Positions 1 through 7,850 of a stretch of 60,120 nt of DNA are shown one piece after another. The stretch comes from an uncultured Candidatus Saccharibacteria bacterium (lineage in GTDB: Bacteria > Patescibacteriota > Saccharimonadia > Saccharimonadales > Saccharimonadaceae). The notes beneath the pieces were generated by a model, which was not told where the DNA came from, made no database searches, and saw only the letters and a list, made by a program, of their open reading frames with translations. The stretch lies in NCBI GenBank assembly GCA_937981355.1, contig CALJPD010000003.1:1-60120 (forward strand), in the 5' to 3' direction. How positions within the stretch are numbered: the stretch's first letter is position 1; every line of letters starts with the position of its first letter. The position numbers and the translations under genes were made by a program.

Positions 1-2
1 AT

Positions 3-2150
3 AGCTTTGCCAAGGCACAGAATGTGATGAATCGGCAGAGTGACTATGGGCGGCCACTCGACTTTATTAAGGCTACACGCCCGGTGGTTGTTCTTGATGA
101 GCCGCAGAATATGGAGACGGATACGCGGCGGAATGCTATTACTAACCTTAATCCGCTGTGCACGTTGCGTTATAGTGCTACCCACAAGCACTTATATAAT
201 TTGCTTTATCGATTAACTCCGGTTGATGCATATGACAAAGGCTTGGTTAAAAAAATCGAGGTGCATAGTGTCCAGAGTGAGGATAATTATAATGATGCAT
301 ACATTAATGTGCTATCGCTGGAGCGCCAGTCGAAGACTCGTTCGTTTGCTAAAATCGAAGTGGATGCGAGTGATGAGTATGGCTTGCAACGTAAGATCAT
401 CAAGGTGTTTCCGGGTGACGATCTGGAGGTGAAAACGGAGCGCTCGGTTTATGCTAGCTATTATATCGAATCGATCAATCACGGCGATAATTGCGTGGAG
501 TTTAGTAATGGTAAAGTAGTTTACGCTGGTCAGCGTGATGAAAGTCTGCATGATGACATCATTAAGCGACAGATTGAACTGACGATTGACGATCATTTTG
601 ATAAACAGCGCCAACTAGGTAGTAGCGTTAAAGTACTGAGCTTATTCTTCATTGACAAAGTGGCAAATTATCGTGAATATACGGAGAACGGTGCTAGGAA
701 GGGTAGATTCGCCAAGTGGTTTGAGGAGGCATACGCCAAGGTGGCGTCTAAACCAAAATATGCTGGTGTGATGGACGGTCTGCTAGCAAGCGAGGTGCAC
801 AATGGTTACTTCGCGGCGGATAAAAATGGCCAGTGGAAGGATTCCCGCGACACTAAGGGTGAGGGTGGACGCACTAAAGATGACGACACTGCCTATGGTC
901 TCATTATGAAGGATAAGGAACGCTTATTAGATATCAATGAGCCACTGCGATTTGTTTTTAGTCACTCGGCATTGCGTGAGGGCTGGGATAATCCTAATGT
1001 ATTCCAGATATGTACGCTTAATGAGACGTCAAGCCAGATGAAGAAGCGCCAAGAGATCGGGCGGGGGCTACGTTTGCCAGTCGACGCTAATGTGCAACGA
1101 ATATATAGCGATAACATTAATGTACTAACGGTAGTAGCTAATGAAAGTTATGCAGACTTCAGCCGTAAACTCCAGACGGAGATTGAGGAAGAGACAGGCA
1201 TTAAGTTTAGTGGGCGAATCAAGAATCGAGATAATCGGCGGGCGGTTAGGTTTCAAAAGTCACGGGCACTTGACCCAGCTTTCAAGGAACTATGGGATAG
1301 GATCAAGCACAAGACAACCTACCGAGTAGCAATTGATATAGAAAAGTTGGTGGCTGAGGCGGCTAATGAATTAGCACAAGTTGTCATCAGTCGACCACAT
1401 ATTGCTGAAACGAAAGTGCTGATTAACTCTATGAATAATGATAGCGGCTTTATGGTGCGCGAGACCAGTTTTAACACGTATGCGGTGCGCCAAACCGAGG
1501 TGAAGATACCGAATCTCTTAGCAGATATTCAACGCCGAACGCAGATGACCCGTCACCTTATCTTTGATGTACTTGATAAAGCACAGATGTTTCACGCGAT
1601 ACCAGTGAACCCACAACAGGTTATTGACGAGGTAGTTCGGGCGATTAACCGTGCAAAGCAGCGTTTGGCGGTAGACGGTATTAGATATCACAAAACAGGT
1701 GAGTGCTATGATATGGCACTGTTTGAGAATGATGAGCTGCAAGCATATCTATATGATGCGGCGATGAAAAGTGGGGCAATTGCAGTGACTGACCAAGCCA
1801 AAACCATCTATGACTACGTAACGGTTGATTCAGAGGTCGAACGTGAATTCATGCAGTCGCTGGAGGATGACGCCAGCGTGAAGTTCTATATCAAGCTGCC
1901 GAGTTGGTTCAAGATTGATACACCAGTTGGCAAGTATAATCCAGATTGGGCAGTGGCATTTGGTGGCGATAGACGGATTTACTTTGTAGCGGAGACGAAG
2001 GGATTGGATAATATTAACGATAATCACTTGAGCGCCAATGAACGAAGTAAAATTACTGCGACCCAGGCTCACTTTGCTACACTAGGAGTACAGTACGTGG
2101 CACCGGTGAGATATTGGAAAGACACAGTAACGAGGTTAATAAATGGCTAG
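3..2150 (+). CDS. Type III restriction enzyme, Res (helicase/nuclease) subunit, 5'-truncated by window edge
   Basis: The reading frame is open from base 3, so the true start lies outside the window. Near the N-terminus there is a superfamily 2 Walker B-type motif (VVVLDEPQNM). A C-terminal helicase segment has SALREGWDNPN followed by QEIGRGLRLP, the arginine-finger motif VI. The last 100 residues carry a PD-(D/E)XK-like nuclease signature (NPDWAV, then ETKG). Res subunits translocate on DNA with ATP and cleave it together with a Mod methyltransferase, which is presumably encoded upstream. The gene overlaps the next ORF by 8 bases, so the two are probably co-translated. Family identification is firm; whether the system is intact cannot be seen. 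Confidence 0.9.
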   Translation, partial: SFAKAQNVMNRQSDYGRPLDFIKATRPVVVLDEPQNMETDTRRNAITNLNPLCTLRYSATHKHLYNLLYRLTPVDAYDKGLVKKIEVHSVQSEDNYNDAYINVLSLERQSKTRSFAKIEVDASDEYGLQRKIIKVFPGDDLEVKTERSVYASYYIESINHGDNCVEFSNGKVVYAGQRDESLHDDIIKRQIELTIDDHFDKQRQLGSSVKVLSLFFIDKVANYREYTENGARKGRFAKWFEEAYAKVASKPKYAGVMDGLLASEVHNGYFAADKNGQWKDSRDTKGEGGRTKDDDTAYGLIMKDKERLLDINEPLRFVFSHSALREGWDNPNVFQICTLNETSSQMKKRQEIGRGLRLPVDANVQRIYSDNINVLTVVANESYADFSRKLQTEIEEETGIKFSGRIKNRDNRRAVRFQKSRALDPAFKELWDRIKHKTTYRVAIDIEKLVAEAANELAQVVISRPHIAETKVLINSMNNDSGFMVRETSFNTYAVRQTEVKIPNLLADIQRRTQMTRHLIFDVLDKAQMFHAIPVNPQQVIDEVVRAINRAKQRLAVDGIRYHKTGECYDMALFENDELQAYLYDAAMKSGAIAVTDQAKTIYDYVTVDSEVEREFMQSLEDDASVKFYIKLPSWFKIDTPVGKYNPDWAVAFGGDRRIYFVAETKGLDNINDNHLSANERSKITATQAHFATLGVQYVAPVRYWKDTVTRLING

Positions 2151-2745
2151 TATACGGCTAAACCCTGAGCAAGATCAGCAACTACAAGAAGCTCAAAAAA
2201 GGGCTATCGATAGCACGAATATGCTCAATAAATCAAGTCAAGATATACGAGAAGGAAGAATAGATATATTCGATCAGATTGCAAGATACTCTGGCGGTAC
2301 GGCTTCAGTGATGTTCACTTTCCTCGGTTTTCTTATTGGACTAAAGAATGGTCAAGAATATATCAATGGTAGTTTTATTTTTGCAATGATGCTATTTGTT
2401 GTCTGTATTGTCATATCATTGTTTTTGCGTCAAGCTACGAGGCTCTATGGTTATTATCAAACTAATCAGCTGAGATTGGATAGCCTACATGACATGCGTA
2501 TAATTGAAAAGGATGTTCTGTATGATCATAGTCCTGAAGCTAATACAGGAAAAGATACCTCAAATGTCCATACAGAATTAGAGAAAGAAACCAATAGGAT
2601 AGCCGCTGAAATAGCAAGAAACCAAAAGAAAGCTAGACTATGGAGTGCAATTTTTAAACATGGCCCATGGCTGCTCTATATAGCATTTGTTGGTGCGTAT
2701 GCATTTTTGTTTTGCTTTGTTGTTAGGATCTCTAACATTTTATAA
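2143..2745 (+). CDS. Hypothetical three-helix membrane protein coupled to restriction gene
   Basis: The ATG lies inside the end of the Res gene (8-base overlap). The 200-residue product has an N-terminal hydrophilic, probably helical stretch, two hydrophobic segments at about residues 55-75 and 80-105, a charged region at about 115-165, and a C-terminal transmembrane helix at about 172-198. I do not recognise a family. The overlap suggests the protein is made with the restriction subunit; some defence islands contain small membrane effectors, but that role is only a guess here. Confidence 0.7.
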   Translation: MASIRLNPEQDQQLQEAQKRAIDSTNMLNKSSQDIREGRIDIFDQIARYSGGTASVMFTFLGFLIGLKNGQEYINGSFIFAMMLFVVCIVISLFLRQATRLYGYYQTNQLRLDSLHDMRIIEKDVLYDHSPEANTGKDTSNVHTELEKETNRIAAEIARNQKKARLWSAIFKHGPWLLYIAFVGAYAFLFCFVVRISNIL

Positions 2746-2769
2746 ATAGGAGTTAATACTGTCTTTTAT

Positions 2770-3250
2770 CTACCGTGTGGGCCGGCTACAATGGCGGTGA
2801 TGACTGAGTCTTTGATGAAGTGGATCGCTGAGCCTTTTTCGATGTCTTTTTTGTAAAAGCTAAAGCGCTGGTCTTGCTGATGTGCTGTGGTAACGGCTTC
2901 GAACGAATCGGCTTTGCTAGTGGATTGAGCTGGCTTGGGGTAGACCTGCGTGCCATCGAGGGCGAGCAGCAGCCGCCGCTGGATAAGATATTCATCGAGC
3001 GCAAAGAACTCGCTCCGGCCAATGCGGTGCCTACCGAAGACTTCATGTAGGAGCTGCTCCGCTGCTCCTACATGTGGTAATTATCTACCCCAATAGCAAC
3101 CAACCGCTGCAGCCCAGTGATATTAGAATAGCCGTTGGATTCAAGATACTGCATGCGCGTCTCGAAGCGGTCGGTGCTGGTTTTGCCAATCTTGACCAAG
3201 CCATCGATGGCACTGGTCATAACATAAATTACTCCGCGGGGCTCGGACAT
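2770..3250 (-). pseudogene. GIY-YIG (T5orf172-like) nuclease gene, broken by a hairpin-shaped insertion
   Basis: The minus-strand frame starting at 3250 reads GVIYVMTS...DGLVKIGKT, the GIY-YIG core, and continues to VAIGVDNYHM, where a TAG stops it near 3065. A second frame resumes with EQLLHEVFG and RIGRSEFFAL and runs to a stop at 2770-2772, the normal C-terminal part of small GIY-YIG proteins of this family. The join falls exactly on an 11-bp inverted repeat at 3044-3074. The gene is therefore inactive as read, unless the break is a sequencing artefact. Confidence 0.75.
3044..3074. repeat. 11-bp inverted repeat at the break of the GIY-YIG gene
   Basis: CATGTAGGAGC (3044-3054) and its exact reverse complement (3064-3074) flank a 9-base loop. 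It coincides with the reading-frame break, as expected for a template-switch (quasipalindrome) mutation. Confidence 0.8.
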
Positions 3251-3267
3251 GGCTTTATTGTGGCAGA

Positions 3268-3759
3268 CTAGTCACTGTATAACCACTCGCTTACGCCGCC
3301 GTGGTGTGAGCAAGCACCGCGGCCAGTTGCGCTAGATTGCCAGCCATCTCGGCAGATGACTCCTGTGCGGTATGAGGTATGGTGTTCGGGCTGTGGAATT
3401 GGTTGTGGTGCTGGCTTGGGTGTCCGAACAATAATGCGAGTGACTGGTTGTGTAATGATTGTCGTTTTGTTCTCGTAGCCGGATTTGTTTGGCTTGCAGA
3501 TTTGCTTGGTGCCAGGTTTACCTTGCTGTTTGATAGTATCGGTATAGCCATACGCACCCGATTCGCCTTCGTAATGTGTCTCGAAGGGGATTTCTTCGGT
3601 TGAGCAGTCTGTGTAGGTAACGACGGGTGGCTTGGGTGGTGTAGTAGCTGCATGATGTTGCACAGAAGTAGCACCTGCCGATGCAAGCGCACCGGCAACG
3701 AAGCAAATACTGGCAATAATACCAACAGTCTTTTTCGAGATATTTGTGGTAGATTTCAT
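3268..3759 (-). CDS. Secreted protein with DUF3761-like C-terminal domain
   Basis: The chosen start (MKST) has AAAGGA about 8 bases upstream; an upstream in-frame ATG sits too close to the -10 box to be useful. Residues about 10-32 form a signal peptide or anchor. A G5-like stretch follows (FETHYEGESGAYGYTDTI), then a proline-rich linker, and the C-terminus reads CRDGW...GACSHHGGVSEW, the DUF3761 (YARHG-like) signature. The product is probably exported and small. A promoter lies upstream with TATACT on the minus strand near 3796. Function is unknown. Confidence 0.75.
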   Translation of the reverse strand: MKSTTNISKKTVGIIASICFVAGALASAGATSVQHHAATTPPKPPVVTYTDCSTEEIPFETHYEGESGAYGYTDTIKQQGKPGTKQICKPNKSGYENKTTIITQPVTRIIVRTPKPAPQPIPQPEHHTSYRTGVICRDGWQSSATGRGACSHHGGVSEWLYSD

Positions 3760-3789
3760 AATATAGTCCTTTTGTGATGAGAGTGACAT

Positions 3790-4153
3790 TATTAGTATAA
3801 TACGCTTACGTCTATTTTCAATAGATAACTAATAACAAATGAAGTACCTGTACAAATTTCCGCTACCTCTGCAACAGATTATAAGGAGTTTGCAGGTTTA
3901 TTTCTAAGTGGATTCTACCATAGTTGTAGTAATCGAACGAAGTCACTATTGTTTACTGGGTTCTCTCCAGCTTCGATTTGCCATATTTTTATATGTAATC
4001 CAAGTCGGCAAGTTAAGCGGTAGTGTAGTATAGTCTTTGGGGTAATATAACCGTAAAATTTATTAGCAAACATGGTGTATATGCTATGAACAGATGAGAA
4101 GTAAAAAATATGTAAAATAAATTTACTAATAAGATAAATAAATAACAAAAATG
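3790..4153. other. AT-rich intergenic region without a convincing gene
   Basis: This gap separates the divergent secreted-protein and Panacea promoters. A 77-codon minus-strand ORF (3915-4148) is biased in composition, lacks a ribosome-binding site and shows no recognisable domain, so I do not call it. Confidence 0.5.
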
Positions 4154-4188
4154 TTTACATAGAAAAGATCATTCGCTACAATATGTAA
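4154..4188 (+). promoter_or_regulatory. Promoter and probable autoregulatory operator of the Panacea TA operon
   Basis: TTTACA (4154-4159), a 17-base spacer and TACAAT (4177-4182) form a sigma70-type promoter. The inverted arms TTACAT (4155-4160) and ATGTAA (4183-4188) bracket it, a layout typical of HTH antitoxin autorepression. AGGAG follows before the start at 4212. Confidence 0.6.
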
Positions 4189-4211
4189 TATAAAAGTAGG
4201 AGAAGAAGTCT

Positions 4212-4928
4212 ATGAGTGATAAGAGTGAGATCAAAAGGCTACGCGAGAGTCGTGGCCTTAGTCAACAGTATATGGCTGGTGTGTTAGGCATGAGCCGGCC
4301 TTCCTACGATAAGGTGGAGATGGGCACAAAGGAATTAACGGTCGTTGAGGCGAAAAAGTTGTCTGAGGAGTTGGGTGCTAGTTTTGATACTATTTTCATG
4401 AATAGCGAACCAAGTGTTGACTATGACAAAAGTCGCTATAAAGAGATGATTCGTCGATTCATTAAGTATGCTGGCGCGAATGGTGATGGTAGGATTCCTA
4501 AAACGAAGTTAGCTAAGTTACTTTATCTTCTTGATTTCTCATGGTATTACGACACTTTAGATTCCGTAAGTGGATTGCAGTACCGCAGAATTGCACAAGG
4601 CCCAGTACCAGATGAGTTTTTCCGTGTTATTGATGAAATGTACGATGCAGAAGAGATAGATATTAAAGTTCGAGGCAGGGCAATGATGATCAGTCTTAAT
4701 GAAGATCTTGACCCAGTAAATAACGGCCTACTCTCAGAAGAGCAGGATAAGCGGCTCAGAGAAATTGCAACTCAGTGGAAGACAGCCAATACGCAGACGA
4801 TAGTCGACTACACTCACAGCCAATTGCCATGGCGCTACTGTGAACCAAGTGAATTAATCCCATATGACGCTATAATTCAAGAGGATCCTGACCATGTATA
4901 CCAGCGGCCGATACCTAGTACAATTTGA
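4212..4928 (+). CDS. Panacea (DUF4065/SocA-like) antitoxin with N-terminal XRE HTH
   Basis: Residues about 5-60 are a Cro/C1-type helix-turn-helix (RLRESRGLSQQYMAGVLGMSR). Residues about 75-215 match the Panacea/DUF4065 fold (KLLYLLDFSWY, QYRRIAQGPVPDEF, PW at about 208). In characterised systems this domain neutralises diverse toxins (PanAT systems, established knowledge), while the HTH represses the operon. It overlaps the downstream ORF by 35 bases, as expected for a coupled toxin-antitoxin pair. Its promoter carries an inverted repeat consistent with autorepression. Confidence 0.8.
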   Translation: MSDKSEIKRLRESRGLSQQYMAGVLGMSRPSYDKVEMGTKELTVVEAKKLSEELGASFDTIFMNSEPSVDYDKSRYKEMIRRFIKYAGANGDGRIPKTKLAKLLYLLDFSWYYDTLDSVSGLQYRRIAQGPVPDEFFRVIDEMYDAEEIDIKVRGRAMMISLNEDLDPVNNGLLSEEQDKRLREIATQWKTANTQTIVDYTHSQLPWRYCEPSELIPYDAIIQEDPDHVYQRPIPSTI

Positions 4929-5304
4929 TCCTTATACAAAGAGGCATTACATTAAAAATATAGTCAAGCGGCATAGTGATAGACAATGGCAAGCTACGCG
5001 AAAGTCTATAGAATTTGTGCTTGAACATATAGAAAAACATATTCTCACTGATAAGGCAGAAACAATTCATGTATCAGATGCGGGCCGGATCATTAAATTA
5101 TATTTCAAAATTGCTGGAACGAAGGATTCTGCAAAGGGATCGGGCAATAGAGCTGTGGTTTTCCTTGATGATAAACTATGTGTCGCAAGAGTACTCTTGA
5201 TCTATTCTAAAGAAGAAATTTGTGAGCCTAATGAGACTACAAAATGGCAAAAAATTGTTGACGATCAATTTCCAGAAATTATGAGAAAATTCTCTAGTCA
5301 CTAG
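4894..5304 (+). CDS. Probable toxin partner of the Panacea antitoxin
   Basis: The 136-residue product starts inside the antitoxin gene. Its C-terminal half (KLYFKIAGTKDSAKGSGNRAVVF, then VARVLLIYSKEEI) has the beta-strand pattern and basic loop of RelE/ParE-like folds, which suggests an mRNA-interferase or gyrase-type toxin; residue-level similarity is weak. The gene order antitoxin-then-toxin and the 35-base overlap support the pairing. It ends just before the convergent ImmA gene. Toxicity is inferred. Confidence 0.6.
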   Translation: MYTSGRYLVQFDPYTKRHYIKNIVKRHSDRQWQATRKSIEFVLEHIEKHILTDKAETIHVSDAGRIIKLYFKIAGTKDSAKGSGNRAVVFLDDKLCVARVLLIYSKEEICEPNETTKWQKIVDDQFPEIMRKFSSH

Positions 5305-5313
5305 TGACCTAGG

Positions 5314-6417
5314 TTAGTAACTCTTTTCTAGAATTTTGAAGCCTTTATATCCGGTGCCTATTAGACGAAATGCTTCTGTATATGAGACCTGATCTTGCAT
5401 AATTGCATTATGAACAAAATGAAAGAATGTCTTATCTATACGAAATCTTATGTTGTTGCTATAGCTTCCTCCGGTTGATTGTCTCCGTGACGGTGCCTCT
5501 GACCCCATTAATAGGATGATGTTGTTATACTGATTTTTGTTAATTTTACCAGAATCCAATAAGCGCCTTGCTATTACATACCGGCTAACACGGTACTTAC
5601 TTGCTAGTTCTTCTATATTTAGTGTATTCTCGCGTTCAAATAGTAGTTTAGGGACGAGTATTTCGGCGGTTACCCTGTTGACGAGCGCTTCAATCCCTGT
5701 GTGGCTATAGTCGCTTTGCTCGTCTTTATTGGAGATCCCCTCATTATCTATAAACAGGTGTACTAATTCATGAATTAAGGTGAAAAGTTGGGCGTTTCGA
5801 CTGTCTTTTTGGTTAACAAAAATGATTGGTGCTTTAGAATTATTAAGAGAAAACCCTCGAAATTCATTTGGGTTGAGGGGGCGATGCGTATTGTCTTTAA
5901 CTTTACCATTGAAGAATACAAATATACCAACAGACGAAATTTTGTCTCTAAAATAGCGAATGGAGTCATCTTTTGAGGCATGAATATGATTCATGGGTAT
6001 GCCCAGTTTGCGACGTATGTGTTCTGCAATTACTAGATGATCAGTTATCTTGAAGAGCTGAGTATTAGTAATACTTAAATCTTCATCGATTTGGTCTTGT
6101 AAAAAAGATTGTTTCTCTTGCATTTCGATTATTGTATCGCGGAGTTCAGCACTTATGATGCTTATCTCTCGGGATTTAAGGGTTCGGAACGATAACCTTT
6201 GGGTGTTCACGTCTACCGTCTTATCTAAGACTAATAGTCCAACAGGTATTTTTATAAGTTTACTGATTTTCTCTATTTGAGTATATGTTGGTAATTTTTC
6301 ACCAGAAAGGAAATTATCGAAATTAGATATATTTTCTTGCAGCAATCCGGTTGGCACATTGGATTGTTCTATGTAGTATAAAAGAGTGCTTGTACTAATA
6401 GGTATTCTTTTTGCCAT
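5314..6417 (-). CDS. HTH and ImmA/IrrE-type metallopeptidase (DUF955)
   Basis: The 367-residue protein has an N-terminal HTH-like region (about residues 1-65), a linker, and a zinc metallopeptidase domain with HELVH at residues 216-220 and downstream acidic residues. ImmA/IrrE proteins cleave repressors to derepress mobile elements or stress genes. A further HTH-like segment at about residues 265-285 (IEELASKYRVSRYVIARRL) follows the protease core, as in many members. A GAGAGG ribosome-binding site precedes the ATG at 6417. The gene converges on the toxin-antitoxin pair and may be a stand-alone regulator of this accessory strip. Confidence 0.85.
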   Translation of the reverse strand: MAKRIPISTSTLLYYIEQSNVPTGLLQENISNFDNFLSGEKLPTYTQIEKISKLIKIPVGLLVLDKTVDVNTQRLSFRTLKSREISIISAELRDTIIEMQEKQSFLQDQIDEDLSITNTQLFKITDHLVIAEHIRRKLGIPMNHIHASKDDSIRYFRDKISSVGIFVFFNGKVKDNTHRPLNPNEFRGFSLNNSKAPIIFVNQKDSRNAQLFTLIHELVHLFIDNEGISNKDEQSDYSHTGIEALVNRVTAEILVPKLLFERENTLNIEELASKYRVSRYVIARRLLDSGKINKNQYNNIILLMGSEAPSRRQSTGGSYSNNIRFRIDKTFFHFVHNAIMQDQVSYTEAFRLIGTGYKGFKILEKSY

Positions 6418-6424
6418 AAAAGCC

Positions 6425-6455
6425 TCTCATGTCTTATAAATTAATTATAGCATGA
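6425..6455 (-). promoter_or_regulatory. Promoter with inverted-repeat operator upstream of the ImmA gene
   Basis: On the minus strand TATAAT lies within the arms CTCATG and CATGAG (6425-6430 and 6450-6455), so a bound dimer would cover the -10 box. Autoregulation by the HTH domain is inferred. Confidence 0.5.
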
Positions 6456-6902
6456 GAACATTATTGCCAATGGCAAGCGCTACCTAATCCACTTGTTCGA
6501 TCAGATGCTAGTATTTTGATAATAAGGCTTGATAAGACAAAAGTCTACACACGCCTACACGATGAAAAGCATGTTTTATACAACTATGTTATTAACATCT
6601 TGCTTGATCGAATGATTAGTAAAAAATTGGTTCCTCTTGATAAACCGATTCGTTTTGTTGCATCACGTCGTGAAACAAGTAAATTTTTGAACGAAAATTT
6701 TACAAACTATATTACTAGGCAAACATCAGGTCGACATAATCTTGATATAAAGACAGAGATCATCAAACCGTCACAGGAGAAGGGTTTGCAGATTGTTGAT
6801 GCGGTAGCGTGGTCATATTTTCGTGATTATGAACATGACGACAGCTCGTATGCAGATATTTTACGTTCTATCACAGTTGAGGAGGGAAGCTTGTTCAAAT
6901 GA
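6456..6902 (+). pseudogene. DUF3800 protein, N-terminally truncated remnant
   Basis: The frame LRLDKTKVY...LLDRMI and GLQIVDAVAWSYF..YEHDDSSY is the C-terminal half of DUF3800 proteins, an RNase H-like family of unknown function often found with mobile elements. The N-terminal half with the acidic DES motif is missing, and the frame upstream hits a TGA at 6453-6455. Only a TTG at 6516 could serve as a start, without a ribosome-binding site. A structured hairpin follows directly downstream, matching the known association of this family with small RNA motifs. Confidence 0.7.
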
Positions 6903-7048
6903 CGAATACCATAGACAAGATAAAACCTCTGTCGCTATATTTGAGGAACCATACGGAGCCCCACGACAGAGGAATTACTTACCGTCTTCACGATATCATG
7001 AGGGTGGATTGTGTGGCAATACTTAAGCATATAGGCTTGGAGATATGA
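6899..7048 (+). CDS. 49-codon ORF overlapping the DUF3800 stop
   Basis: The ATG overlaps the DUF3800 TGA (ATGA). The product begins MTNTIDKIKPLSLYLRN and has no recognised domain. It encloses the hairpin at 6926-6972, so it may be an accident of a structured RNA and not a real protein. It ends by a second ATGA overlap with the next remnant. Confidence 0.3.
   Translation: MTNTIDKIKPLSLYLRNHTEPHDRGITYRLHDIMRVDCVAILKHIGLEI
6926..6972 (+). ncRNA. Hairpin RNA element downstream of DUF3800
   Basis: CCTCTGTCG (6926-6934) pairs perfectly with CGACAGAGG (6964-6972). The loop contains GAGGAACCATACGGAG, which resembles the loop core CTCCGCAGAACCACGGTG found in two other hairpins in this window (50454-50491 and 59362-59403). 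From memory, comparative genomics described DUF3800-associated RNA motifs; this may be a member, but I cannot test it. Confidence 0.5.
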
Positions 7049-7340
7049 CTGTAAATAAACCTTCTACAATCACTGCTGGTCAGCTATCTGACAGCTTTGA
7101 AGGTTATGCGGTGCAGTCTACGACACCTTCTAGTATTGCAGGCTTGTAAGGTCATTTCAACATGAGCAGTCAAATGTAGATTACTAATCTGAACAGACCC
7201 TCGAAAATGATCTTGTTGCTCAGCTGGTAGCTGGTGGGCATAGTAAGGTTGATCTGTCTGATGAGGCAGCAATGCTGGCCAACCTGCGACGACAGCTAGA
7301 AACGCATAATGCCGCCAAGCTCAGTGGTCGCCAGGCTTAA
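7045..7340 (+). pseudogene. Decayed coding remnant, family not identified
   Basis: An ATG overlapping the preceding TGA opens a 34-codon frame (MTVNKPSTITAGQLSDSF) stopped at 7147. A second frame then reads LENDLVAQLVAGGHSKVD and DEAAMLANLRRQLETHN up to TAA at 7338. The second part looks protein-like (charged, helical, low stop density) but I cannot name it. It is probably one broken gene of the accessory strip. Confidence 0.4.
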
Positions 7341-7403
7341 TTGAGCGCTTAATGTCGAAGGTGGGCTTGTTTATTGATATATTTGTAGAATAAAATGTGA
7401 TAT

Positions 7404-7637
7404 ATGAAAATCTCCGCTTACCTTAAGCCTAATTCTCGCCACCGCGAAGAGGTGGTGGTTGATAGCGATGGCATGTATATTATCTACACTAAGGCACCAG
7501 CGATTGAGGGCCGAGCGAATGTGGCGGCCATTAAGCTGCTGGCTAAGTATTTTGGTGTGCCGCAGTCTCGAGTAAAGCTGGTGCGAGGTGCGATGTCGAA
7601 GTATAAGACTTTTGATATTGATAACGCAGCTCTATAA
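7404..7637 (+). CDS. DUF167 (YggU-like) protein
   Basis: The 77-residue product contains YIIYTKAPAIEGRANVAAIKLLA and SRVKLVRGAMSKYK, the conserved core of the DUF167/YggU family, a small alpha/beta fold whose role is unknown. The length is near the family's usual 75-100 residues. TAAAAT (7391-7396) lies 7 bases before the ATG and there is no ribosome-binding site, so the mRNA may be leaderless. Confidence 0.85.
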   Translation: MKISAYLKPNSRHREEVVVDSDGMYIIYTKAPAIEGRANVAAIKLLAKYFGVPQSRVKLVRGAMSKYKTFDIDNAAL

Positions 7638-7850
7638 AACATATATGTGGTTGAGCGTAGAGTGCCCAACAAAAGATGGCAATACAGCTTTTGCAAATAG
7701 TACATCGCCAAGATTTAGTGCACACGAGAAAGGTGAGGCATGATGAAACGCTGAAATTTAAATTGCAAATATCTACTATTCTTCTTGTGTAAGCCTCAAG
7801 AATAAAGAGTAAGAAACTCAAAGAATTTTGATTTTCAGACTCGTGTATCC

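Noticed and set aside
3915..4148. 77-codon minus-strand ORF in the AT-rich gap
   Set aside because: Phe/Ile/Tyr-rich chance frame with no ribosome-binding site and overlap with the Panacea promoter.
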